From: JAVDCA01 sp035293985
Lineage (GTDB): Bacteria; Pseudomonadota; Alphaproteobacteria; Rhizobiales; Xanthobacteraceae
NCBI GenBank assembly: GCA_035293985.1
Contig: DATGLS010000012.1
Coordinates: forward strand, 1-64,000
Direction: 5' to 3'
DNA: 64,000 bases
The translations under genes and the position numbers were made by a program. Under the pieces are notes generated by a model. The model was given only the letters and a program-made list of their open reading frames with translations, was not told the origin of the DNA and ran no database searches. Position 1 is the stretch's first letter. Each line of letters starts with the position of its first letter. This document shows, in pieces, positions 15,368 to 23,888 of the stretch.

Positions 15368-15597
15368 AAGCCACTTTCTTCGGGACGATCATGCTCGCCA
15401 CGATGATGTCGTCGGCATGGGCGCAAGTGCACGTGGTTTGCACGCATGCCCAGATCGCCCAATGCGATCCGCGCTGCCCAGCCCTCCCGCTGTCGTGTGT
15501 GCGGGCCGGTCCGATCCGCCCCGTGCCGCTGCCATTCTGGCCCCCCATGCACGGGCATTCGGCGCCGGGTCCGCATGGCGGATTCGGGATCAAGTAG
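15364..15597 (+). CDS. Small secreted Cys- and Pro-rich protein
   Basis: A 77-aa protein with a clear signal peptide (MKATFFGTIMLATMMSSAWA, cleavage before QVHV). The mature 57 residues contain four Cys (VCTHAQIAQCDPRCPALPLSC) and a His/Pro/Gly-rich tail (PPMHGHSAPGPHGGFG), suggesting a small periplasmic, perhaps metal-interacting, protein. A GGAGG lies 8 nt upstream of the ATG, which overlaps the preceding small gene. No family recognised. Confidence 0.6.
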   Translation: MKATFFGTIMLATMMSSAWAQVHVVCTHAQIAQCDPRCPALPLSCVRAGPIRPVPLPFWPPMHGHSAPGPHGGFGIK

Positions 15598-15800
15598 GCA
15601 CGGACCGCCGCCGCGTCGGCGCCCAATTCGGTCCGAACCCCGAGGCCGGCCCCTGAAATCGTTGCGGTTTCCGGAATCGTTCGACCAAACGGCTACACGA
15701 TGCGCGGCTGGCAGATCGCCCCCCGGCCTGATGGCCGCCAACTTGACTTGGGTTTCCGCGGCTCTCTATAACGCCGGGTCCTCAGGACAAATCGGCGGTT

Positions 15801-15877
15801 GGCGGAGTAGCTCAGTTGGTCAGAGCAGCGGAATCATAATCCGTGTGTCGGGGGTTCAAATCCCTCCTCCGCTACCA
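15801..15877 (+). tRNA. tRNA-Met (anticodon CAT)
   Basis: The 77-nt sequence folds as a cloverleaf: acceptor GGCGGAG pairing with CTCCGCT (G1-U72 wobble), D-arm AGCTCAGTTGGTCAGAGC, anticodon stem GCGGA/TCCGT around loop ATCATAA with CAT, T-arm GGGGGTTCAAATCCCTC and an encoded CCA end. The 5' end is typical of elongator Met rather than initiator tRNA, since the G1-U72 pair and the lack of three G-C pairs below the anticodon loop exclude an initiator. Confidence 0.93.
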
Positions 15878-15968
15878 AAAACTGCCTGAATCGATCGACC
15901 AAATCCCCCATAGTCGGATAGCGAACCTCGTCCGCGCCGCCGCGTTGTCTCGGCGCGGAGGAGGCAAC

Positions 15969-16265
15969 ATGAATGAGTGGTTCGACATCGCCCGCGACGC
16001 CGGGCGGCTCGCGATCGAGGCGCACGGTGTCGTCGGGCTGCGGCTTGCGCGTCTCGCCCGCGGGGGCAAGCGCGGCCGCGCCGAGAGCCGGCGCATGGTG
16101 ACCGAGAAAGCCCAGGCGCTGGTCGAGGCGAATGTCGCTGCCGCGCGGGCGCTGCTCTCGGGCGATGGGGCATCTGCGATCGCGCACGAGACGATCGGCA
16201 TCTATCGTCGGCGCGTACGCGGCAATCGGCGCAGGCTCACGCCGCGTTGGTGGTGTTGGTGGTGA
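15969..16265 (+). CDS. Conserved small protein of unknown function
   Basis: A 98-aa protein starting at an ATG with GGAGG 5 nt upstream. The N-terminal half is helical (MNEWFDIARDAGRLAIEAHG, VGLRLARLARGG), the middle carries RRMVTEKAQALVEANVAAAR, and the C-terminus is strongly basic with a Trp-rich end (YRRRVRGNRRRLTPRWWCWW). This layout (amphipathic helix, RRMVxEK, basic tail) resembles short phasin-like or DNA-associated proteins seen in rhizobia, but I cannot assign a role. It lies just after the tRNA gene. Confidence 0.6.
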   Translation: MNEWFDIARDAGRLAIEAHGVVGLRLARLARGGKRGRAESRRMVTEKAQALVEANVAAARALLSGDGASAIAHETIGIYRRRVRGNRRRLTPRWWCWW

Positions 16266-16539
16266 GAATTCGCCGAAGCCATCTGCTGCGCGCCGGGGGA
16301 ATCAACGGACCTGCAACGGTTTTCTGAAATTGCAGAGACGATCTGTAAAGGCTCATCGCGGAGGTCGGTCGCTCGACGGCGCGGCGCGCCGGCATTTTCG
16401 AATGGGTCGCAACCAATGGAATGGAAAGCCGCGCACGACCCCGCCGCAGACCCAGTGCCTATTGTGCGCTCGACAACAATGGCGGCACCGGTTGCCATAC
16501 GATAACGGGCAGGCCTGCGGAGAGCGCCGCGGATCGCAG

Positions 16540-17373
16540 CTACGCCTTGATCGGGATCCAGATTTCAAATCCACCGAGGCCGGTGCTTCCGTCGAAGGCC
16601 TCGCCGTAGCGCTCGAAATTCGGCGCGTCGGCGACCTCGTGCCCCGATTCCGGCAGCCATTTGTTCCAGATTGTCGCGACCGTGCGGCGGACGGCCGACA
16701 CGTGGTCCGCATGGGTGAACACCGCGTATTTTTGCGCCGGGATGCGCACGCGGGCGAATTCCTGCGGCAGGTCCGAGAAGCTCGATACCTCGACGCCCGC
16801 GACGTAGTCGAAGTTGCCCTCGTCATCGCCGTTGCAGCAGACCCCGTAGGCCGTCGCGCCGACCTGGCCGGTGATATGGCCGATATGCGGCACGAAGCGC
16901 TGCCACTGGGCCGGAATGGCCTTGCTGGTCTCGCAGACGTAGCGCTCGGCGAGCCCCGCGATCAGAAAGGCACCGTGGCTCACGAAGCGAGTCGGTTCGA
17001 GGTCGGGGAGAAGCGTCTGGTCCATCATGATCGGCTCCACAAGCGCGATGTTGTCGAGGTGACGTTGCGCGCGCACCGCTTCGGGCGGCTGCCCGAACTG
17101 GTCGCGAAACGCCCGGGTGAATGCCTCGTGGGAGCCGTAACCCGCGTCGAGCGCGACCGACAGGATGTCGGGCGCGCCGTCGCGCAGCGCCTTGGCGGCC
17201 TCGCTCAGCCGGCGGGCGCGCACGTAGCGCATCACCGACAGTCCCGTCGCCTCGCCGAACGCGCGCGTCACGTGGTAGCGCGACACGCCCGCCGCCGCGG
17301 CGATCTCGCCGAGGGAGATGTCGTCGGCGAAATGGCTTTCGATGTACCAGAGCGCCTTTCCGACCGGGCTCAT
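16540..17373 (-). CDS. AraC-family regulator with GyrI-like effector domain
   Basis: A 277-aa transcription regulator: an N-terminal double helix-turn-helix of the AraC/XylS type (about 8-105, LGEIAAAAGVSRYHVTRAFG and GYGSHEAFTRAFRDQFG), followed by a GyrI/SOUL-like effector domain (about 125-277) ending in GGFEIWIPIKA. This order (HTH first) is the Rob/GyrI-type arrangement for sensing small molecules or drugs. The start at 17373 has GAGAG just upstream. It lies 94 bp upstream of and on the same strand as allA's end, without clear operon linkage. Confidence 0.85.
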   Translation of the reverse strand: MSPVGKALWYIESHFADDISLGEIAAAAGVSRYHVTRAFGEATGLSVMRYVRARRLSEAAKALRDGAPDILSVALDAGYGSHEAFTRAFRDQFGQPPEAVRAQRHLDNIALVEPIMMDQTLLPDLEPTRFVSHGAFLIAGLAERYVCETSKAIPAQWQRFVPHIGHITGQVGATAYGVCCNGDDEGNFDYVAGVEVSSFSDLPQEFARVRIPAQKYAVFTHADHVSAVRRTVATIWNKWLPESGHEVADAPNFERYGEAFDGSTGLGGFEIWIPIKA

Positions 17374-17467
17374 TCTCTCGGCTCTCACGTTGGCAGGGCT
17401 CCATAGGCCGATCCGCCGGCGCGCATTTGATCGCTGTTGCGGTCGCCGCAACTGCCGCCAGGCGCCG

Positions 17468-17962
17468 TCACGCCGCGGCGAGAGAGATGACCTCTCGTTG
17501 CTCGAGCCAGCATTCCTCGAGGTTGGCGCCGGGGCCGGCGCGGTCGAGCACGATGAAGCGGTGGTCGTCCGCGGTGACCAGCAGCGGATGGTGCCAGACG
17601 TTGCGGGCGTAGTTCACGCCCTGGCGGCCGGTGGCGCCGAAGGCGCGGTAGCTCGCCGGCTCGCGCGGGTCGGCGCAGACGACCACGAGCCACGGCGCAT
17701 CCTGCAGCGGATGGAACAGCTGGCTCCCGAGCGGATGGCGCTCCATCAGCCTGATCGCGATCGGACGCGGCCGCGCCTTGGCAATGAACAGCGAGACGTT
17801 GACGCCGCCACCCTCGGCCGCGATGTCGATCCGGGCGAGCCCGTTGACCCGCTCCGCGAAGCCTTGGTTGATGCCGACGCGCGTGGCGCCGTCGAGCGCG
17901 ACGACCTCGCCGAAAGGCGCGAAGGCGGCCTTGGTCAGCGGCGCGATCGGGATCGTGCGCAT
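17468..17962 (-). CDS. allA: Ureidoglycolate lyase AllA
   Basis: AllA splits ureidoglycolate into glyoxylate and urea in the last step of allantoin breakdown. This 164-aa protein has the family length and motifs: an opening PLTKAAFAPFGEVV, NVSLFIAKARPRP, LMERHPLGSQLFHPL and the C-terminal NYARNVWHHPLLV with the cupin-fold histidines. The next gene upstream on the strand encodes a threonine aldolase and lies 20 bp away, so they may be co-transcribed. Other allantoin genes are not in the window, but a molybdenum hydroxylase follows nearby. Confidence 0.9.
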   Translation of the reverse strand: MRTIPIAPLTKAAFAPFGEVVALDGATRVGINQGFAERVNGLARIDIAAEGGGVNVSLFIAKARPRPIAIRLMERHPLGSQLFHPLQDAPWLVVVCADPREPASYRAFGATGRQGVNYARNVWHHPLLVTADDHRFIVLDRAGPGANLEECWLEQREVISLAAA

Positions 17963-17982
17963 CGGTCCCGCGTGACCGCCCC

Positions 17983-19023
17983 TCAGTGCGCCGCGCGCGC
18001 GACGATGCGCGCCACCGCCCTCGCGGCCGCCTCGATGCCGGCCGCATCGACGTCGAGATGCGTCACCGCGCGCAGCGAGGTCTTGTCGTACGGGCCGATC
18101 AAAATTCCCTCCTTGGCAAGCTCGCGCGCGAGATCAGCCGCGCCGATGCCGGCCGCGCCGACGTCGAAGAACACGATGTTGGTCTGTGGCTCGAGCACGG
18201 TCACGCCGGGAATGACCCTGAGCCGGTCGGCGAGCAGGCGGGCATTGTCGTGGTCGACGCGCAGGCGCTCGATATTGTGGTCGAGCGCGTAGAGGCCGGC
18301 GGCCGCGATCACGCCGGCCTGGCGCATGGCGCCGCCGAGCCGGAATTTCCATTGCCGCGCCGCGGCGATGAAATCGTCGTCGCCGACCAGCACGGCGCCG
18401 ACCGGGCAGCCGAGCCCTTTCGACAGGTCGAGCCACAGGCTGTCGACGAGCTCGCCGTATTGCGCGGCGGCGACGTTCGTCGCCACCACGGCGTTCATCA
18501 CCCGCGCGCCGTCCATGTGCACCGCGAGGCCCGCCGCGCGGGCCGCGGCGACGACGTCGGTGAGCGCGTCGAGCGACCAGATCGAGCCGCCGCCACGGTT
18601 GACGGTCTGCTCGACGTGGACGAGGCGCGATTTCGGCGCATTGATCTTGTTCGGACGCAGCGCCGCCGTGACCTGCGCACCGGTGAAGACGCCGCGCTCC
18701 GACGGCAGCGCGCGAATGAGCGCGCCCGAGAGGCCGGCGCCGCCCGATTCCGACGACATCAGGTGGGAGACGTCGGCCGCGAGGATCTCGTCGCCGTAGC
18801 GGCAATGCACCATCACGGCGATGAGATTGCACATGGTGCCCGACGGCACGAAGATCCCGCGCGACTTCCCGAGCAGGGCGGCGATGCGTTCACATAGCGC
18901 GTTGACGCTCGGATCCTCGTTCGACTGCTCGTCGCCGACCTTGGCCGCGGCCATCGCGGCCCGCATGCCTTCGCTCGGCCTGGTTTTCGTATCGCTGCGC
19001 AATTCGATGATCTCGTTTGGCAT
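17983..19023 (-). CDS. ltaE: Low-specificity L-threonine aldolase
   Basis: A PLP enzyme that cleaves threonine/allo-threonine to glycine and acetaldehyde. The 346-aa protein starts MPNEIIELRSDTKTRPSEGM, typical of the family, and has the PLP lysine in DLSKGLGCPVGAVLVG (Lys202), GRxx-like DGARVMNA (Asp171 region) and RLGGAMRQAGVIAAAGLYAL. I placed the start at 19023 because the family begins right there; an upstream extension to 19119 is Arg-rich and falls in a repeat element. The gene is on the same strand as allA. Confidence 0.9.
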   Translation of the reverse strand: MPNEIIELRSDTKTRPSEGMRAAMAAAKVGDEQSNEDPSVNALCERIAALLGKSRGIFVPSGTMCNLIAVMVHCRYGDEILAADVSHLMSSESGGAGLSGALIRALPSERGVFTGAQVTAALRPNKINAPKSRLVHVEQTVNRGGGSIWSLDALTDVVAAARAAGLAVHMDGARVMNAVVATNVAAAQYGELVDSLWLDLSKGLGCPVGAVLVGDDDFIAAARQWKFRLGGAMRQAGVIAAAGLYALDHNIERLRVDHDNARLLADRLRVIPGVTVLEPQTNIVFFDVGAAGIGAADLARELAKEGILIGPYDKTSLRAVTHLDVDAAGIEAAARAVARIVARAAH

Positions 19024-19034
19024 CACGTGTGCTC

Positions 19035-19157
19035 GTAGTGGGCAAAGGCGCGTGCTCCCGCTTCTCCGTTTGGGCAAAGCTTGTCCCCGCGAGGCGGGAT
19101 CGCCCGCGCCTTTGCCCACGCGAAGAAGCCGGAGCAGGCGATTTTGCCCACCCTACG
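19035..19157. repeat. Dispersed GTGGGCAAA... palindromic intergenic repeat, copy A
   Basis: The segment begins CGTAGTGGGCAAAGGCGCG and ends GGCGATTTTGCCCACCCTACG, so its ends are imperfect inverted repeats around a TGGGCAAA core. An internal TTTGGGCAAAGC/GCGCCTTTGCCCACGCG pair adds more stem. Copies B (37694-37792) and C (62804-62870) share GTAGGGTGGGCAAAATCGC. All three sit in gene-free spacers, next to stop codons. Confidence 0.8.
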
Positions 19158-19181
19158 CCGCTACATGCAAGACGTCGAATA

Positions 19182-21446
19182 TCACGCCCCCGATCGGTCG
19201 CCTGCCCACCCCATCACCTTGTCGAGGGTGATCGGCAATTCGCGCACCCGCCGGCCGGTCGCATGAAACACCGCGTTGGCGATCGCCGCCGCGGTGCCGA
19301 CGATGCCGATCTCGGCGAGCCCTTTGACGCCCAGCGGGTTCACGGCCTCGTCCTTCTCCTCGACGAAAATCACGTCGATCGCGTGCACGTCGGCATTCAC
19401 CGGGACGTGGTATTCGGCGAGATTGTGGTTCATCGGCCGGCCGAGCGCGTGATCGACGTAGGTCTCTTCCTGCAGCGCCATGCCGATGCCGCCGACCACG
19501 GCGCCGGAGATCTGGCTCGCCGCGGTCTTCGGATTGACGATGCGGCCGGCCGCGACCGCATTCACCACGCGGGTGACGCGAACGACGCCGAGCTCCTCGT
19601 CGATCCGCACCTCGGCGAACACCGCCGTGTGGGCGAAGCTCGCGAATTTCTCCTCCTCGTCGGGCTTCGAGGTCGCCTCCTGGGTGATGCGCTCGACGTC
19701 GCCGGAGCGCATCGCGTCGGCGAGCGAGACGGCGCGCGCCGGATCGGCATGCGCGCGGATTTGCCCGTCGCTGAACGACACATCGCGCAGCCCGAGGTCG
19801 GCGAGCGGCGAGCCGTCCATCTCCTGTGCGAGGCGGAAGAGCTCGCGTTGCACCCCAAGGCACGCATCGCGGACGGCGCAGCCGAGCGAGGCCGTGGTCC
19901 ACGAGCCGCCTTCGACTGGCGCCGGCGGCAGCGAGGAATCGCCGAGCTTGGCCACCACGTTGTAGATCGGCACGCCGAGCATCTCGGCCGCGATCTGGCT
20001 CATCATCGTGTAGGTGCCGGGGCCGATGTCCGCGAACGCGCTGGCGACCTCGAGGTCGCCGTTGCGGCCGAGCACCACGCGCGCCGATGCCTCCATCCGC
20101 ATCGCCTCCCAGATGCCGGTGGCGAGCCCGAAGCCGACGAGCTCGTTGCCCTCCCGCATCGAGCGCGGCGCGGAATTGCGCCGGCTCCAGCCGAACCTTT
20201 CCGCCCCCTGGCGGTAGCATTCGCGCAGCTCCTTGCTCGAGTAGGGCTTGCCGGAACTCTGGTCGACGTCGGAATAGTTCTCGAGGCGCAGCTCGAGCGG
20301 GTCCATGCCGAGCTCGTGCGCGAGCTCGTCGACCGCGCATTCGATCGCGTACATGCCCTCGGCGCCGCCCGGCGCGCGCATGTCGCATGGCGTATTCAAG
20401 TCGAGCTTGACGAGCTTCTGGACGACCTCACTGTTGGCGCAGCGATAGAGCTGGTTCGACCAGTCGACCAGGTTGCGCTGGAAGTCCTCGAAACGCGATG
20501 TCATGCCGATCGCCTCGTGGCGGAAGGAGACGAGGCCACCGTCGCGCTCGGCGCCGAGCGCGAGCTTCTGCACGTTGGCGGGACGATAGCCGAGCGTGAA
20601 CATCTGCTGGCGCGTGAGCGCGACGCGCACCGGGCGCTTGAGCGCGCGCGCCGCCATCGCGGCGAGGGGAAGCTGATATTGCGGCCGCAGGCCGGAGCCG
20701 AACGCGCCGCCGACGAAGGGCGAGATCACCCGCACTTTCTCGCGCGGCAGCTCGAGCACGCCGGCGAGGTAGTTGCGGTTGTTGACCGAGCCTTGCGTCT
20801 TGTCGAACACGGTGATCCGGTCGTCGCCTTCCCATATGGCGGTCGAGCCGAACATCTCCATCGGATTGTGGTGCTCGATCGCCATCCGGTATTCGCATTC
20901 GACCCGCACCGGGGCCTGCGCGAAGGCGGCCTGGGCATCGCCGCGCGGCTCGATCTCGTGCGCCTTGTTGGGGGTGGCGTCCGCGAGCTGCGACGAGAGG
21001 TCGGTGACGTGCTCCTTCTGCACATACTCGATGCGCACGAAGGCGGCGGCGAACCGTGCGATCTCCGGCTCCTCGGCGACCACCAGCGCGACCGGCTGGC
21101 CGCTGAAGCGGATCTCGTCGTCATAGAGCGGACGGAACGGCGAGCCGGGCGGGGCCACGTCATCATGGTAGTTGTCGTCGGCTGCGGCGAGGCGCGGGCG
21201 ATGCTCGTGGGTGAACACGTCGACCACGCCCTCGACCGCGAGCGCATCGCGCACGTCGATGCGCCGGATACGTCCTTTGGCGATGGGCGAACCGATCACG
21301 AAACCGTGCAACAGGCCGGCGATGCGGGGCTCGGCGGCGTATTTGGCGGTGCCGGTCACCTTCATGCGGCCGTCGACGCGCGAGACCGGCACGCCGATAT
21401 AGCTCGTGCTCGAGGCGCTCTGCATGCTCGTCAGGGGGCGGGCCAT
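19182..21446 (-). CDS. Molybdenum hydroxylase, molybdopterin-binding large subunit (PaoC-like)
   Basis: The 754-aa catalytic subunit of a three-part aldehyde/xanthine oxidoreductase. It starts MARPLTSMQSASSTSYIGVP at 21446 and shows the aldehyde oxidase a/b-hammerhead (about 20-130, DGRMKVTGTAKYAAEP), the moco-binding domains (VGGAFGSGLRPQYQLPLAAM and APGGAEGMYAIECAVDELAH) and the C-terminal GLAEIGIVGTAAAIANAVFH with the catalytic Glu region. The ORF continues upstream over the FAD subunit, which is a frame artefact. Together with the next two genes this is the PaoABC/YagTSR architecture. The physiological substrate is unknown. Confidence 0.88.
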   Translation of the reverse strand: MARPLTSMQSASSTSYIGVPVSRVDGRMKVTGTAKYAAEPRIAGLLHGFVIGSPIAKGRIRRIDVRDALAVEGVVDVFTHEHRPRLAAADDNYHDDVAPPGSPFRPLYDDEIRFSGQPVALVVAEEPEIARFAAAFVRIEYVQKEHVTDLSSQLADATPNKAHEIEPRGDAQAAFAQAPVRVECEYRMAIEHHNPMEMFGSTAIWEGDDRITVFDKTQGSVNNRNYLAGVLELPREKVRVISPFVGGAFGSGLRPQYQLPLAAMAARALKRPVRVALTRQQMFTLGYRPANVQKLALGAERDGGLVSFRHEAIGMTSRFEDFQRNLVDWSNQLYRCANSEVVQKLVKLDLNTPCDMRAPGGAEGMYAIECAVDELAHELGMDPLELRLENYSDVDQSSGKPYSSKELRECYRQGAERFGWSRRNSAPRSMREGNELVGFGLATGIWEAMRMEASARVVLGRNGDLEVASAFADIGPGTYTMMSQIAAEMLGVPIYNVVAKLGDSSLPPAPVEGGSWTTASLGCAVRDACLGVQRELFRLAQEMDGSPLADLGLRDVSFSDGQIRAHADPARAVSLADAMRSGDVERITQEATSKPDEEEKFASFAHTAVFAEVRIDEELGVVRVTRVVNAVAAGRIVNPKTAASQISGAVVGGIGMALQEETYVDHALGRPMNHNLAEYHVPVNADVHAIDVIFVEEKDEAVNPLGVKGLAEIGIVGTAAAIANAVFHATGRRVRELPITLDKVMGWAGDRSGA

Positions 21447-21465
21447 GATCACCTCAACGTCTGCC

Positions 21466-22482
21466 TCACGCGATCCGCTTGTCGCTCTGCGATTGCGGCG
21501 TCCCGCGCGCGGCCTGGCCGAGCGCGCGCACGATGGCGCGGTGCGCCAGCGGAATCTTGAAGTCGTTGCCGCCGAAGCCGCGCGCCCCGCGCAGCAACGT
21601 CGCGGCGGCGCGGGTGAAATTCTCCGCCGTCGCCGGCTTGCCCTCGAGGGCATCTTCGGCATCGCGGTCGCGCCATGGCTTGTGGGCGACGCCGCCGAGC
21701 GCGAGCCGCGCCTCCTTGATGGTATCGCCGGCCATCTCGAGCGCGACCGCGACCGAGACCAGCGCGAACGCATAGGAGAGGCGGTCGCGGATCTTCAAAT
21801 AGCTGTAGTTCGCCGCAAACCCTTTCGCCGGCAGCTCCACCGCCGTGATGATCTCGTTCGGGTGCAGGGTGGTGTCGCGCTCGGGCTCGTTGCCAGGCAG
21901 GCGATGGAAGGATGCGAACGCGATGGTGCGTTCACCGGAGGAGTCGGAGACGCGCACGCGCGCATCGAGCGCCGCGAGCGCGACGCACATGTCGGACGGG
22001 TGCGTCGCGATGCAATGCTCGCTGGTGCCGAGGATGGCGTGGATGCGATTGACCCCGCCCATCGCGGCGCAGCCGGAGCCGGGCTCCCGCTTGTTGCACG
22101 GCGTCGCCACGTCATAGAAATAGTAGCAGCGCGTGCGCTGCATCAGGTTGCCGCCGGTCGATGCCATGTTGCGCAGCTGCGCCGAGGCGCCGGCGAGCAG
22201 CGCGCTCGCGAGCAGCGGATAGCGCTTCTCGACCTCGGGGTGATAGGCGAGATCGGAGTTGGGGACGAGGGCGCCGATGCGCAGGCCGCCGTCGCTCGTG
22301 GTCTCGACATCGGTCAGCGGCAGGCGCGAGATGTCGATCAGCCGCGTCGGCCGCGCCACCTCCTCCTTCATGAGGTCGATCAGGTTGGTGCCGCCGGCGA
22401 TGAAACGCGCGCCCGGGTCGGCCGCGATCTGGCGCACCGCGTCGGCAACGTCGGTGGCGCGCGAATACGCAAAGCCGATCAT
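21466..22482 (-). CDS. Molybdenum hydroxylase FAD-binding subunit (PaoB-like)
   Basis: The 338-aa middle subunit that passes electrons from molybdenum to FAD. The FAD-binding motif FIAGGTNLIDLMKEEVARP (about 27-46) and ASTGGNLMQRTRC (about 105-120) are present. A Cys-rich insertion (RCYYFYDVATPCNKREPGSG, then Cys-Ala-Ala-Met-Gly, HCIATHPSDMC) matches the PaoB/YagS type, where it binds an extra [4Fe-4S] cluster. The start ATG at 22482 overlaps the end of the iron-sulfur gene (stop at 22479), so translation is coupled. Confidence 0.88.
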   Translation of the reverse strand: MIGFAYSRATDVADAVRQIAADPGARFIAGGTNLIDLMKEEVARPTRLIDISRLPLTDVETTSDGGLRIGALVPNSDLAYHPEVEKRYPLLASALLAGASAQLRNMASTGGNLMQRTRCYYFYDVATPCNKREPGSGCAAMGGVNRIHAILGTSEHCIATHPSDMCVALAALDARVRVSDSSGERTIAFASFHRLPGNEPERDTTLHPNEIITAVELPAKGFAANYSYLKIRDRLSYAFALVSVAVALEMAGDTIKEARLALGGVAHKPWRDRDAEDALEGKPATAENFTRAAATLLRGARGFGGNDFKIPLAHRAIVRALGQAARGTPQSQSDKRIA

Positions 22483-23030
22483 CGTCCTGCCTCGCCGTTT
22501 GTCTCGCTGGCTGCCGTGCCGCCGCGCGCGAGCACGGATTCGATCGCCGCCAGGATGTTGGGATAGGCGCCGCAGCGGCATATGTTGCCGCTCATCAGCT
22601 CGCGGATCTCATCCGCCGTTGCGGCGCGGCCCTCCGCGATCAGGCCGGCGGCCGAGCAGATCTGGCCGGGTGTGCAGTAGCCACACTGGAACGCGTCGTG
22701 CTCGATGAAGGCCTGCTGCAACGCGTGCAGCGTCGATCCCTGGGCAAGGCCCTCGATGGTGGTGATAGCGGCGCCGTCCTTCATCACGGCGAGCGCGAGG
22801 CACGAATTGATGCGCCGGCCATCGGCCAGCACCGTGCAGGCGCCGCACTGACCGTGATCGCACCCCTTCTTGGTGCCGGTGAGGTCGAGATGATCGCGTA
22901 GCGCGTCGAGCAGGGTGGTCCAGGGCGCGAGCTCGAGCTGGTGGTCGACGCCGTTGACGCGCAGCGTGATCGCGATCTTCGCCGGCGTCGGGAATTTTTC
23001 CGCGTGGCGGGCGGCGGTCTTCTGAGCCAT
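22479..23030 (-). CDS. Molybdenum hydroxylase 2Fe-2S subunit (PaoA-like)
   Basis: The 183-aa small subunit carrying two [2Fe-2S] clusters. The plant-ferredoxin cluster has Cys57, 62, 65 and 77 (GCDHGQCGACTVLADG then NSC), and the helical cluster has Cys116, 119, 151 and 153 (QCGYCTPGQI and NICRCGAYPN). I chose the ATG at 23030, which has GGAG 6 nt upstream, over the ATG at 23042 that contains it. Unlike E. coli PaoA no twin-arginine signal is visible, so the complex is probably cytoplasmic. It is first in the operon. Confidence 0.9.
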   Translation of the reverse strand: MAQKTAARHAEKFPTPAKIAITLRVNGVDHQLELAPWTTLLDALRDHLDLTGTKKGCDHGQCGACTVLADGRRINSCLALAVMKDGAAITTIEGLAQGSTLHALQQAFIEHDAFQCGYCTPGQICSAAGLIAEGRAATADEIRELMSGNICRCGAYPNILAAIESVLARGGTAASETNGEAGR

Positions 23031-23314
23031 CCGATACTCCATTCATTGCTCGCCGGCGTGTCGCGCGCAAATGCGCCACAAATCCGGACCAACGCCGGGC
23101 TCTTGCCGGGTCTCGTTCACGACCTACGAAGTTACCGGCTTGTCCGTGCAGATGTGGCCGCAGATGCACCCCTCGCGCGGCCCTCGCCCGATGGGCAACC
23201 GCGCATTCCTGCCGCCGGTTCCGCGGCAGGAAAAATTTTGTACGAAAAATTTTGTGTGCGGCAGGTGACGGGCTACAACGAGGAACGGGCGCATTCAACG
23301 AACGTCATTCCGAT

Positions 23315-23578
23315 ATGGCCAAGGCCGTCGAAACCGCCATCGAGGCGCTCAGAAGCTTGCCGGAGCGCGATCAAGAGCGTATGGGCCGGCAACTGCTGTC
23401 GCATATCGAGAAGCTGCTGGCGTTGCGTCTGGAAGTCGACAAAGGCAGCCGCGCGCTCGATGAAGCGGCGGGTGATGTGCTCGACGTCGAGGAATTCCTG
23501 AGCCGACAGAACGAACGCCATCAGAACGAGCGTCATCAGAACGAACGTCATCAAAACGAGCGCCATGGCCGCGGCTAG
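23315..23578 (+). CDS. ParD-like antitoxin with C-terminal QNERH repeats
   Basis: An 87-aa antitoxin candidate directly upstream of, and overlapping by 14 bp, a ParE-like toxin gene. It has a helical N-terminal region (MAKAVETAIEALRSLPERDQ then RMGRQLLSHIEKLLALRL) and an acidic middle (DEAAGDVLDVEEFLS). The C-terminus consists of four copies of Gln-Asn-Glu-Arg-His, ending HGRG. Antitoxins of this kind use the C-terminus to wrap around the toxin, which is where the repeat lies. No N-terminal DNA-binding motif is obvious, so autoregulation is uncertain. Confidence 0.6.
   Translation: MAKAVETAIEALRSLPERDQERMGRQLLSHIEKLLALRLEVDKGSRALDEAAGDVLDVEEFLSRQNERHQNERHQNERHQNERHGRG
23507..23566. repeat. 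15-bp tandem repeat, four units, at the antitoxin 3' end
   Basis: Four consecutive 15-bp units (CAGAACGAACGCCAT and near-identical copies with third-base changes) encode QNERH four times. Because 15 is a multiple of 3, gain or loss of a unit keeps the frame. The last unit holds the ATG of the toxin gene (23565). Unit differences (A/G at one base, C/T at another) show the array is not a sequencing stutter. Confidence 0.9.
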
Positions 23579-23888
23579 CAGGGCGCCGGTATGGTCGAGG
23601 GCCGCGCTCGCCGATCTCGCCGGGATGTGGAGCCATTATGCCAACGTCGCCGGAAGGCTGACGGCCGACAAGACCGTGCGCGACGTCGGCGCCGCCTGCC
23701 GCACGCTCGAGGCGCGCCCGTTCGCGGGCCGCGCGCGCGATGAGGTGCGTCTCGGCCTGCGCTCGATCGCGGCCGGGCCGCTCGTCCTGTTCTATCGGCT
23801 CGGCCGCGATGGTACCGAGATCCTGCGCGTGCTCGACCGGCGCAAGGATTGCGAAGAAATCTTCGGCGGGGAGGGCGAGCGGCGTTAG
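23565..23888 (+). CDS. ParE/RelE-family toxin
   Basis: A 107-aa toxin of the ParE/RelE superfamily: SRAALADLAGMWSHYANVAG, ARPFAGRARDEVRLGLRSIA and LVLFYRLGRDGTEILRVLDR match the usual strands and helix that end in the active-site region. The ATG lies within the last repeat unit of the antitoxin gene, so the pair is coupled. It converges with the membrane-protein gene at 23885. Whether it poisons gyrase (ParE) or cuts mRNA (RelE) cannot be told from sequence. Confidence 0.8.
   Translation: MAAASRAPVWSRAALADLAGMWSHYANVAGRLTADKTVRDVGAACRTLEARPFAGRARDEVRLGLRSIAAGPLVLFYRLGRDGTEILRVLDRRKDCEEIFGGEGERR

Noticed and set aside
23507..23566. CRISPR-like short repeat array
   Set aside because: The units are contiguous, 15 bp long with no spacers, and encode repeats in an antitoxin.
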